This document shows positions 1-11,274 of a stretch of 64,000 nucleotides of DNA, piece after piece. A model generated the notes under the pieces. That model was not told the DNA's origin. It made no database searches and was given only the letters and a program-made list of their open reading frames with translations. The DNA lies in contig JBBMNZ010000035.1 of the NCBI GenBank assembly GCA_037954325.1, positions 3,204,501 to 3,268,500 of the forward strand. Reading direction: 5' to 3'. A program made the translations under genes and the position numbers. Source of the DNA: Fistularia commersonii. Taxonomy: Eukaryota; Chordata; Actinopteri; Syngnathiformes; Fistulariidae. Numbering within the stretch: position 1 is the first letter of the stretch; each line of letters begins with the position of its first letter.

Positions 1-2299
1 GGTCATGAACCACCGCCGGGTCTTGCTGCTTCTTCACAATACTGCTGTGGCCGCCCATCCCTGCGTGGCCAGTGCTGAAGGAACGAGGGAAGCCACCGAT
101 TCCTCCACCCCCCATCCCAAAGCGGGCAAAGGGGTCGTCAATGTCCATGTCCTCATCCATGCCGCCATTGCGCCCACCAAAAAGCTGCTCAAAGGGGTTA
201 CGTCCACCGAAGAATTCGGCAAAGATGGCATGAGGGTCACCCTGGAAGGTGTAGCTGAAGGTGCCAGGACCACCGCCTCCTCCAGTGGGACCACCTCCTT
301 TCAGACCTGTATGACAGAAACGCATCAATGGAGATGTTGAAACAACTAAAGCGAGACAATTTTGGTTTGTCTTATTTTAAATAGCGGGAATCCTGCTGCT
401 AACATGTCAGCAGTCTTTTGGTTGCTGAAAATACTCAGAATCAGAAGTACTTTATAGATCCCAAGGGAGAAATTGCTTCAATAGACAAATACTTCAAATT
501 TACATATTTCTACTGTTACACAACTGCGCTCGAATAAACATGGAAGGCTGGAGGCCAAAACATAACTAGATAATAGCTTACGAAATAGTTCACCACTGTA
601 TCATGAAAATGCAAACAAATCAAATGTAACATAACTAAATAATAATTAAAACCTTAACATAGGCCTTACATTTCAGAATGTAAGGCCTGAATATTTTAAA
701 GGAGAGCATATTTTAAAATATCATTTGTATTTTGGATGAGACCTCTGCTAGGTTCATGCATTGGAACTGATGTCAAATTAAATCCAAATGGGAATAAACT
801 GCAGACTGGCAGCAGTGCCTCTCTTCTCTCTCTCCCAAAATGGACTTTTGCACACACAGAAATGTAACCCCTATGAACCGAGTCAGAAGCCAGACAACAA
901 CTCCAATTTCAAAATTCTTTAAATTTCCAGAGTGGAAAAATCTGGTCTGTTTGGTCCTACCATGGATCTTGCCAGGCATGTGTGATGCCTCTGAGAACAA
1001 GCTGTATGTGCAACAGCAGAGCCATTTTTCAATCCCGCACAAAACCTCATATTAAAAGTAGAAATCCCCCAAATGGTATTTCTCTGTGTGCAAACACCAG
1101 TGTTCCAAATGTGGCACAAACCCACTACATTCCACCACAGGCAGCTGTTGCGTAGGTTTGCACAGAATCTATCAACAAACAAGTCACTGAATGATGAGTG
1201 GACAAACAAATGACTAGGCGCGTTCTCTGTTTCCAAACAAATGATTCAAGATCACTAGAATTTATCTCCCCTTAGCTGAGACTTTCAGACCAAAGACGAA
1301 TCGAGATTATCCCCGGTAATATAACACCATTTTCACAAGCACCAAAATTTGGTTTCTTGTACAGTGTCCTTCAACGGTTAAGTCTCAAAATCAATAAATA
1401 AGCATAACAGAAAAACAAAGAAGACAGTTGGAAGATAATGACTCATGATAATGAGGTTATATTTCAGATAAACTAACACAGTAAAGGATCCAATGCTCAT
1501 ACATATACTGTACACATACATGAACACACCCACACACACACACATGTATGTGTGTCTGTCTGTGTGTGAGTGTGTCTGTGTATGTATGTATGTATATGTG
1601 TATACACACACACACACACCTGTCTAAATAATGCAGCTACTTCGGCTATTTATGAAACATGTTTACATCTTGCCCCGGAATACCGGAAATCGCTGGCGTT
1701 GCCATGGTAACATAACAAGGGCGACGCTCGGGTAACTTTCCGGACGTCTTGGCTAATGAAGGAGGAGGTTAACTTGAATTTTGCTAACTAATTAAACAAA
1801 TGTCGGACACATGGATTAACGATGATCGGTGCTTAAAACGTTCCCCACCCGGTTGTTAATATTCGGATATATTGTGTTGACTCCCCCAGTGGCTCAGCTT
1901 TTCGAACCCTGCTAGCAAAGCCTCGCCAGCACTTTGGCTTGGGACCGAGCCCGGGCGCCATGACAGCCCGGCGGTCCGGACGTCAGTTCGGTCCCGGCCA
2001 TGGCGGACACGGCTCGGAACACGGTCGCGGTTTGCTCGTGTTTGCCTCTTTACCGAGTCGAAGCCTCGCGTAGGGCGGTCAGCCATACCTTCTTCTCCGT
2101 AACGGTCGTAAACGTCCTTCTTCTTCGGGTCACTCAGGACATCGTAAGCCTCGGCGATCTCCTTGAATTTCTCCTCGGCCCCCGGCGACTTGTTCTTGTC
2201 CGGGTGGAAGCGGAGCGCCTGCTTCCGATACGCTTTCTTGATATCGTCCTCCGATGCGCCTTTCTGAATTCCCAACACCTCATAGTAGTCTTTGCCCAT
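1..2299 (-). CDS. dnajb1: DnaJ/Hsp40 co-chaperone, subfamily B member 1 (partial, 3' end beyond window)
   Basis: Two coding exons are visible: 2089-2299 (start ATG at 2299) and 1-306, with a GT donor at 2088 and an AG acceptor at 307-308; the reading frame runs off base 1. The first 71 residues are a complete J domain, with the HPD tripeptide that stimulates Hsp70 ATPase (FHPDKNK) and the end motif YDRYGEEG. Exon 2 begins with LKGGGPTGG, then the Gly/Phe-rich linker including GDPHAIFAEFFGGRNPFEQLFGG and DIDDPFARFG, typical of class B DNAJB1. The C-terminal substrate-binding beta domains are outside the window. DNAJB1 acts in cytosol and nucleus with Hsp70 in refolding and disaggregation. Upstream on its strand are strong heat-shock elements (2380-2399, 2490-2497), in keeping with an inducible gene. 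Teleosts often keep a and b copies; I cannot say which this is. Confidence 0.95.
437..560. repeat. LINE 3'-tail-like fragment in dnajb1 intron
   Basis: The stretch around 437-480 (agaatcagaagtactttata, then gatcccaagggagaaattg) resembles the 3' ends of fish non-LTR retroelements that end in a TTTATTGATCCC...GGGGAAATTG type motif. It lies in the 1.78-kb intron between the two visible dnajb1 exons. No coding remnant is present. The family name cannot be fixed without a repeat library. Confidence 0.4.
1526..1620. repeat. Compound CA / TG / CA microsatellite with internal dyad symmetry
   Basis: A (CA)n block is followed by imperfect (TG)n/(TGTA)n and again by (CA)n, so the middle is partly complementary to both flanks. 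It sits in the dnajb1 intron, about 470 bp from exon 1. Confidence 0.85.
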
Positions 2300-2379
2300 G
2301 TTTGTCCTCACTTGCGACGTGCTCCGGGGAAACGCCCGACGCTGGGGCTCCGGTACGTTCCGGTAGATTTAAACGGCAT

Positions 2380-2399
2380 GGAACCTTCTAGAGTTTTCT
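2380..2399 (-). promoter_or_regulatory. Heat-shock element array upstream of dnajb1
   Basis: Alternating pentamers are in register: GAA at 2381-2383, TTC at 2386-2388, GAG at 2391-2393 and TTC at 2396-2398. Three units are perfect and one has a single change, matching the HSF1 consensus nGAAnnTTCnnGAAnnTTCn. It lies about 80 bp upstream of the dnajb1 ATG, with the TATA-like TTTAAAT (about 2364-2372) between them. HSF control is inferred from the motif and the gene. Confidence 0.75.
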
Positions 2400-2489
2400 A
2401 TAACAAGCCCGCACAACCTCAACTGCTGCGGTTGGCCAAGGCCACGCCCACTCTTACGTCATCGCTTGTGATGCGTTCAATGCAGCCAG

Positions 2490-2497
2490 GAATATTC
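2490..2497 (-). promoter_or_regulatory. Second, distal heat-shock half array
   Basis: GAA at 2490-2492 and TTC at 2495-2497 are separated by 2 bp (palindromic ggaatattcc), about 190 bp upstream of the dnajb1 ATG. Two units alone bind HSF weakly, so this is a helper site at best. Confidence 0.45.
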
Positions 2498-3991
2498 CTG
2501 CACAGTAACATACCTTGCCATATTAGTCTCCACGGGTCAGGAAGAACTTGGCGGAGGCGAGATTTAAAAAAAAGGGTTTCATGTGGATGGCCGATCACAG
2601 CAGAGGGCAATCTGTCCTTTGTTTGGAACATCTTGTGCAAAAATTTATATATTTGCACGCACACACACACTCACACACGCAGTAGTGTTACTAAAGACCC
2701 AACTGTAGTCTAGATCTATTATTTTGGGACACGACCCAAAAGTGTTGGTTGGTGCACAGTGGGAGGTTGTGATAATGGGGCAGAGCAAACTTGTTGCACA
2801 TGAGAAGGAGGGCAGGATCTGCTCTGACACATTTCCTGTCCAATTACTTTCCCCTTGCCGTTTTAAGAGCATCGAAACATGCTGTTATTGTTTCAATTAT
2901 GCACTAGCACTCGAGTGTTATGGTTTACTATTCCTGTGTAAAATGAGAACTCAAGGCATATCTTCTGGAAATCAGGCTACATTACACAGGCAATCCCATT
3001 AACATGATGTCTTTGGAAATCAGGGTGGAGCCAGTTTTATCTCATGTTTGCTTAATACAGCCTTTCAAATTTGCATGTATTGTTCAGTGTTTGTGTTCTC
3101 CATTAAACAATTCAAGAAACGGTAACGAAAGTAAAATGCTCATGTATATATTTATCCTTCACAAATGATGCAAAATGTTATCAGCCTATAAAATACATTG
3201 AAAATATCCAAAAAGCTTCTACTTGCATGGTAGCATCGTAAAATATTGTCCAACACAACTATTACAAAGGTCATGATGTCTGTGTGGGGAAGGTTGAGGG
3301 AGTGATCAATATGGTATTAGACTTTACAGATTGTGATATAACGTGTTGAATAAGTTACACGTTGACATGCAATTTTTGCCCTTTGTATTTGAGCTAAACG
3401 TAACAAATCATCCATTAAAGTGTCTGCTGACCACCGACCCAGGGTTTATTGTCATGTAGATAGATACACCTGCATGCACAGGTTTACAACAACACATACA
3501 TACACGGTTACATTTCAGACAATGAGTGGAATAGTGTCAGGAAGAGCATTTATTCTTACATTTTCGTGGAAATATGATGATTTACAAGTGCATTTGAGCG
3601 AGAAATAGGGCAAACTTCTTCAACTTTGACCGAGAAGGGTGGGGAAAGGAATGTGATAAGGTGTGCGTGGAACGAGTGGAGGTGTTACGCCATCACACAG
3701 ACGTACAGAGCCGCCATTCAAAATCCAATGACCGCCGAGCGTCTGCGAATAAATCCAATTACACCGCTTTAGCCGCGACCTCTCAGTTTCATCGCTTCCC
3801 ATTGGCTACAGTGCTGAAAGGATGTGAGGCACTTCCGGTTGATCCTACTCGCGACATGCGCGGACGCTGATTGGACCAGCGGCGGACAGTAGCCCCGCCC
3901 ACCAAGCGCTCCGCAGAGAGACATTAGTGCGTTGATTGGACGCAACCCTGTCATTCATTTCGTATCGCGGAAAGGGCTGCGAGCTGCCAAG

Positions 3992-5721
3992 ATGAAGCAC
4001 TACGAGGTGAGTGTGATACATGAAACTCTAAACCGTCAATGATGCTGTTTAAAAAGCACACATTTATCATTATAAAAATACTTTAAAACATTCGGGATCT
4101 TAGGGTGTTTCCTCCGGAGCGGAAGCAAAACCACATTCTGGGGTTTCTAACGAGCTTAGCATTCTGCAGCAACGCCTGTCGCCGGTAGTGCTGCCATTGA
4201 CGGGTGTCATGTCATGATGAGGAAAAAACGCAAAATTAACGGGCAAAACGTATCAAACCCGACTTATGAATCAACAAAGGACGCTTCTACCCTTTATTTA
4301 CGTCTATGTGTTTTTATTTTGTTGGAAGTGTACTATACCTCTCAGTGGGGCTGTACGGCGGATGTATCTGTCCGGCCGCATCACCGCCATCTCGGGGATG
4401 GATCACGCCGCCTCCTAGCTTGTTATTACTCAATACTACAGGTGAGCAGACCCGACTGTCTCAGGTGGGATGGATACACACGTTTCCAGCCTCAATTACA
4501 ACCACCAAATCTCTTTTTTTTTTTAAAAGTGCTCAGTCTTTTAAAATCTGATTTAAATTTAGAGGTTCACCTTTTTTTTGAGGCCATCCCACTTGTTGAG
4601 TTTCTGAAAAAAAAACCCGAAGAAAAAAAAAAAACCCACCTGACAGGATTTGGGGCCCTTGACTGAAATGTTGCCCAACCTGTGGCACCGTAGCATCTCT
4701 CTGCGCTCGCCTATGGGCTCCACCCTGAGAGGAGTTTGAATTAGTTAGGATTGATGTTCATGATAAAAAGGAAGACACACTCCCCAAAGCCTGCAATAGA
4801 TATTGAAGGTTTTGCAAGAAACACACATAATTTTGCTGCAAGGAAATGCCTTGTAATGCATTTTTCACTCTCTCTTTGTGAGTCACCAAGACAAGTGACG
4901 GTTTGACAGCGTATTGACTCACTGTGCAAGTTCTGCTGGGAAACCCATGGGCAAGTCCTGACCCCCCTGATGATTTACTGTAGTTAGTTTTGCAACAGAC
5001 ACACACACACACACACACACTGTACACACACAACAGCACAGTGTGTGAAAGTGCGTGAAAAAGACTGTTGTTCAGGTTGTGAAATCATGCAGGTCACAGG
5101 ATGAAAGGCGTGAAATATGAGCTTGCAGCTCTGCAAGTGCAAAGGTTTCTTCTTGTCATTTCAGAAGCCAATATTTACTCCTCATTTCATGCAGAGCGCC
5201 TTGGGGTATGTTAATTGAGACAAAACACACAGCGGAAACCCTCGTGGAATGTCTGACAAAACAGTTTCAATCAATTGTTTGTTTTACATTACACCCATGC
5301 GGTAACAAAGCATAAATCCAGGAAGTTTAGTCCGCTTCTTCAAATTGGTTTGATTCTCATATCTTTAATATTGGGAGCATAACTTCGCTTCAGAGGCCGA
5401 TTCATTGCTTCCGTAAGAGCATCTCCTGTAGCTATCCTTCATCACCCAAAATTTCTGTCATTTTCTCGGTCTGGAAAATCGGCCCTGTGTTCCAATACGG
5501 GTGTTTGTCTTACCTGAGAGGGGGCGCCGGGGATCCCAGCCCGGCCATCAGATCTGCGCCAGTGAGATGGAAGAAGTCCACCGTGGCTTCACCCTCACTG
5601 ACAGAGCGCACTGCCGGGACCGAGTGTCACGCAGACGCAGGCTTTATATAGACGAGGGGTGAGCGGCGGGGGCTACGGGTGTGTGTGTGGGGGGGGGGGG
5701 GGTCTGCAACAGAGAAGCGAG

Positions 5722-5753
<32 letters not shown>

Positions 5754-8700
5754 GGGTGAGAGCAAGCACTTCATACGTACCTCTGCAGATAATCTGTGAA
5801 TAATCTAATTCTCTGGATGAGATTATTGCGAGCGTAAGTTTTTTTTTTTGTTTTTTTTTTAATTGTTGTTGTTTTTTATTCTCGTCCAAGTGACTTTTAC
5901 GTCGCAGGGAAACCGTCTCCCTGCCAAAAGCTGCGCCCACCTCCACCTCCTCCATGTCAGTTTCTCATTTGATATGGAAACTCAATCCCCCCGTGAACTG
6001 TAGATCATCCCGGGGACTGCACCGGGAATGCCCTGGCTAAGCCATCCGTGTCTAGAGTATTATCATCCCCGGGTTGCGGTAAAGGGCAGCTCCCTCCGTG
6101 TTAAACCGATGGCTCTGGCAGCGGAGCGAGGTTTAGAGGTACTAACTCCCCCTGCATTCGCTCGCCCCCCCTCCACGGGGCAGTGATGGACAGGGACGGC
6201 CAGCTGGACCGCAGTCACCAAGGATGGGGTGTATAGACACGGTCGCTGAATGACAGCGCCGTAAAGTGCAACCTAACGGCTGACCCATGACATCATTGCG
6301 AAGGCGCAGCCTGGGGGGGGGTTGTCTTCAGTGAGAGGGGCTGGTTATGCAGAGTTAGCAGTGGATGTTTATAATTAGCATTCGGGAGAGAGGAAGAGAC
6401 GGGGTCAAACTGGGAAAGGGGGTGTTGTTTTTCATAATAACCCTTGCCCCTCGGTCAGAGGTAGCAGTAGGTGGTCAGGTGTCCTTTTCCCCCCCCTCTC
6501 CGAAGGTATATTTAATTTAAAAAAACCGAGGCGCCCAAAACGAGCCGCGCGCTCTAGAAGTTTCCTTTTATGAAATCGGCGCGGGCCCCGGCTTCCAGGG
6601 GAACGCCGGGCACGCAACTGTGCGCACACATGTGGCAAAGCGGCGGCGGTGGGGGGGTTGGTCGCCTGGCAGTTAAATAAAGCATTTCACCAGAAGTGAA
6701 GGAATGGGAGAGGGGCAGGGGAGGAGGAGAGGTGGGGAGGGTTGGCGAGGAGGAAGAGGGAGGGCACGGACAGATTTATTTCCACAGCTGAGCGCCGCCG
6801 CTCACCTCTCCGCCGCGGCGCTGATCCGGGAAAGACGCTCGGGTGACCAGAGGACCGAGGGGGAGACCGAACTTTGAGCCCAGTTCAGAGGGGGGGGGAG
6901 TTCCGCCGACATGGACGCCCTCGCGCTTGAGGCCACCAGCGGGAAGAAGGCGATCAACGGGGCGTCGCTGGCGGCGCCGGTGCTGACCCCTGCCCCCGTC
7001 AAACGCAAACCTGCCAAGAAAGCTAAAAAGGCTGTTGTTTTCTTCGAGGTGGAGATACTGGACGCCAAGACCAAGGACAAGCTCTGCTTCCTGGACAAGG
7101 TGCGCACATTTTCTTACCCTTTCCTCCGGGGCTTTGAACGCCTCGCCGTCGTTTACTGACCTCATCCCGTCGACAAACCCTTTTAAAGACTTGCATGTGG
7201 GTTTGCAACTGTCCACACGCCTGAACGAGGCAAGCACGTGTGTGTGTACATGTGTGTGAGTGTGAATACAGTCATTAGCAGCAACAGGTGCAATTAGGCT
7301 GATCCCATATTACTGTAAAAATGTGTGTGTGTGTGGCTGAATTTAAAACCGGACCCTGACACATGTGATACATACACACATGTGCTGCGTTTAGTGATCT
7401 GCAGATGGCATATGTATGCTTGCCCACACACACACACACACACACATGCTTACCAATGAAGCAACACAGAGTGAACCCAATGGAAGATGAGGTCCGTGTT
7501 TTAAGGCTGTAGTCTTTATAAACCTCTGCGTGACCCATGTGCGCGTGCACACACACACACACACACGCAACTTGGCCGTGACCCCTCAACCTCAGATTTG
7601 CAGGTGCTAATTAGCCGTGTCTGCGCCGCTGCAGGGAATTCTACTATTAAATGGCTCCCGGTGGAATTAGCGCTGCTCACGCGTGCAGGCCCTGACGTTG
7701 CAGAGGGTCCATCCCAATCCGACTTTTCTTGCTAAAATCGCTGATTAGTTGTAAGTTATTAAAACTGTTACTGGCAGGGTTAAACGGCGACTGAAGCTTC
7801 AGACGAAATCCCCAAAAACATGTCTGACGAGCCTCGGGATGTATTTACATCCGAACAACCAACCCTGGTGTCTCTCGTCAGTCAAATCATTGTTAGTTCA
7901 ACCAAATTGATGTTTATCTCACTCGACAGTTATCCTCCTGATGTTCTTATTCACACCCAAACGACTCGCTGAGGGAGGAAGGACTTTGAAAATAACCTTA
8001 AAAGTGTCATAAAAGCTCAGTATTTCAGTGATTAATAACCAGTGAACTCAAGGATGAGCTTTTTTTGGGTTTTATAAAAATGGTTTCAGATTTGAGCATG
8101 TGTTTGTGTTGACGGTTAAGCCCCAAAGCCAGAGCAGGACGTCAGCGGGTTCTCTCTCCGGGCAGGGCCTTCGACCTCCCCCTTGTCTGCACGTGAAAGA
8201 ACGGCGAGGCGGATTGCTCAGCAGCGTCCGTCACATTGGACAGGATACGAGAGCCCATTTATCAGGGGACAGTAAGGGTGAACGCCGGGGCTGTTATTGT
8301 TGCCCCAGACAGTTTTCAATCTGTGTGACTTGTAAGTCGAGGCAGGTGCGGTCGGGGTGGGATGGGGGGGCTATAATCAGTGCGACGCCTGTCTCGGTTT
8401 ATAAAATTGCATTAGCCAGATTTGGACGGCGGTGTTTCCCCTGCCGGCCGGGGCAGCGGCTGGAGGCGGGGAAGCACAAAGGCGCCATCCCTGTCAGATT
8501 AGACCTCGTTGTCACCTTCGCTGGGTTTCCATGGTGATGGCATCCAGCCGTCTTAACACCTCGGTACGGGCTGTTTCACACACCCGTAGCGTGGTGGGGG
8601 GTAGGGGGGGGTGCATCCCGGTTTCCTAACACGGGTAAACACACAAATGAAACCGGAGTCCTGGGTCAAGTCTGGGTTTGATGAGGGATATTGGAGTGAA

Positions 8701-11234
8701 TTCAAAGGCACAACAGCCTTAAAAGGCAAATCAGCCTGGATGCGTGTTAGCATAGCTACATGCTAAATACAGGTAAATATCACAAGGTAAACACATTATG
8801 TAGTGTTTGTTGCACAAGAGACAGTTAGCTCTTAGGGGGGAGGTGTGTGTGTGTGTGAGAAAGGTGTGTTTTCCTTCCAAAATGGAGGAGACACTGGTAG
8901 TTTGCAAGAAGTGCCACTTCAATCCAGCTTCTGCTCTGTTGCCACTGTTTGTTTGGGACGCCTGCAGTGTGTGTGGGTGTGTGTGTGCGTGCGCGCGTGC
9001 GTGCGTGCGCTCGCCCATGATCTTTGAAATCCTAATACCAGCTGTTGAATAGCTCACATCGGTGGGGTGTGTGAGCCCAGCCAGAGCTAAATTTACCACT
9101 AATCACTGCCAGGAATGGAAAAAACAGGGGTTATTATCTGTTCCTTTTTGTAAGTTTGTGACCCCATGGGTGTCGTTTACAGGTTGAGCCCAATGCTACG
9201 ATCGGAGAGATCAAGTCCATGTTCCACAAGAGCCGTGAGTGTCCTCGCCAGGGGATGTTCCCCGCCCGATTTTTAATCTCACCCTCTCTCCATTGGCACT
9301 GAAGTCTTGCGGTGTGTGTGTGTGTGTTTCAGATCCTCAGTGGTACCCAGCCAGACAGTCCATTCGCCTCGACCCCAGTGAGTCATTCATCTGCTCTGCT
9401 CCTCCGGACACAACACTAGAAAACAAACAAGTCAAGTTTACCGTTTCTCTTCTGCGAGTTTGGAGTCGCTCTTGATCTTTATCTGACCTAATCTTATTTA
9501 GAATCACCTGTAAAGACTTCCAATAGTCTTTCGATGATAAACAAAAGGTCAATTTTTAAAAGTGAGACTTTGGATGTCCAGTAATACCTTGACTTACAAG
9601 TTTAATGGCTTTAGTGAACAAATAATGTATAAAAATAATAATACATTATAAAAGAGAATGTAAAGAAATAAAATCGTGTAATTAAGTGTATTTACCCTAA
9701 AGATTGGGAGAAGATGCTAGCAGCAGGAGGTTAGGGGACTTTTTCATATTGCTTAACTCACTTGCTACACATTTAATGCTACAATGTATTGCTAAATGTA
9801 ACTTGCAAACTTTGCTAAACTCTATGCCAGTCCTTTTTTTTAAAATGATCAAACCGTCCCACGTCCCAGACAGTGGCGGTGCAACGGTGTCAAACGCTCT
9901 TAACTGTCGCTCTTAACTCAGATCTCGGCTCGTATCAAAAGCAAAAATCGACTGGGTGGTGCTGGTATTGTGAAAAATTTCCAAGTTGATACACTTGTAA
10001 GGCCAGGTTCCACTGTTTGTTAAAATGAAAAGAAATGAGGCCCTAAGACAGATCCCTGTGGGACACTGAATGTCTGTTAGCTGCTGGAAAAGCCTGCTAC
10101 TCCTCTATTAACCAAACATCAAGTATGTTTACTTCAGTCAAACCAGCTGGAGGATGTGTGTATTCGCGGGAGTCTGAACCTTATCTGATCACCATGCTGT
10201 CTCTTCCAGAGGGGAAATCTCTGAAGGACGAGGACGTCCTGCAGCATCTCCCCGTAGGAACCACAGCGACGTTCTACTTCAGGGACCTGGGTGCTCAGAT
10301 CAGCTGGGTCACGGTGGGTGATACACACCAGCGCCCTCTAGTGGTCTGCAAAGGGAACTGCAACACTAACATATCTGCTTTCTCTTCCTCAGGTCTTCCT
10401 GACAGAGTACACCGGCCCCCTGGTCATCTATCTCCTCTTCTACTTCAGGGTTCCCTTCATCTACGCACCCAAATATGACTTTACCACCAGTAAACACTGG
10501 GTGGTGCAGTGAGTACAACTGTCTTTGTCTTTCGTCGCGCACCGACTTCTTAGCGGCCGAGCCTCCCCCCTCCCGGTGGAGCTAACCGAACCGTCTCTGC
10601 ACTCCCCAGCCTGGCCTGCATGTGTCACTCTTTCCACTATGTCAAGAGGCTGCTGGAGACGCTCTTCGTCCACCGCTTCTCCCACGGAACCATGCCGCTG
10701 CGCAACATCTTCAAGGTGAGGATCTTGGCGCCGTCTCGCCGCCCGTCATCGCGGACAAAGAGAGCGCGGGATCAGCTGACGTTGTATTTTTGAGACGAGT
10801 ATTTCAGCTGTGAGGATTAGCAACAGCATTCCTGTCGCTTTCTCCTCACCAGAACTGTACATACTACTGGGGCTTTGCAGCGTGGATGGCCTATTACATC
10901 AACCACCCGCTCTACACGCCGCCCAGTGAGTGCACGTCTACACACACACACACACATTCTACAGTGACTTACCAACTCAGCTGGTTTTGTCTCCTTGCAG
11001 TCTACGGGGAGCAGCAGATCAGACTGGCCCTCATCCTGTTCTTGGTGAGTGTCAGATATGTGGAGTGAAATCAAAAGAACCCGGCTCAGAAGTTGGAACC
11101 TCAGGTTTCCCGCTGCGAAAGAAAATGATTATTTCGGATTTCGAGTAAAATCGCTACTGTCTTCTCCAACAGTTCTGCCAGATCGGCAACTTCTCCATCC
11201 ACATCGCTCTCCGGAATCTCCGTCCACCGGGTAC

Positions 11235-11274
<40 letters not shown>

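Larger units (their letters stand above)
2300..3991. other. Head-to-head spacer between dnajb1 and tecr
   Basis: This interval holds the dnajb1 promoter side (heat-shock elements at 2380-2399 and 2490-2497, a TATA-like TTTAAAT near 2365), a CA repeat at 2658-2680, then AT-rich DNA without convincing exons, and finally a moderately GC-rich stretch with several CCAAT/ATTGG boxes between 3740 and 3950 just ahead of the tecr start. No ORF here looks like a gene. Confidence 0.6.

Noticed and set aside
2000..2713. Plus-strand 237-aa ORF over dnajb1 exon 1 and its promoter
   Set aside because: It is the reverse strand of the J-domain exon plus spacer; no family resemblance.
4214..4666. ORF of 150 aa in tecr intron 1
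   Set aside because: Contains homopolymer-encoded runs, no domain and no splice or promoter context.
5640..5960. 103-aa minus ORF with poly-Lys runs
   Set aside because: Encoded by T homopolymers and a (GT/GGGG) tract; low complexity only.
9579..10015. Considered as an exon-bearing region of tecr because of two short ORFs
   Set aside because: The sequence recurs at 43558-44529 with inverted ends, so it is a transposon copy, and tecr closes in frame without it.
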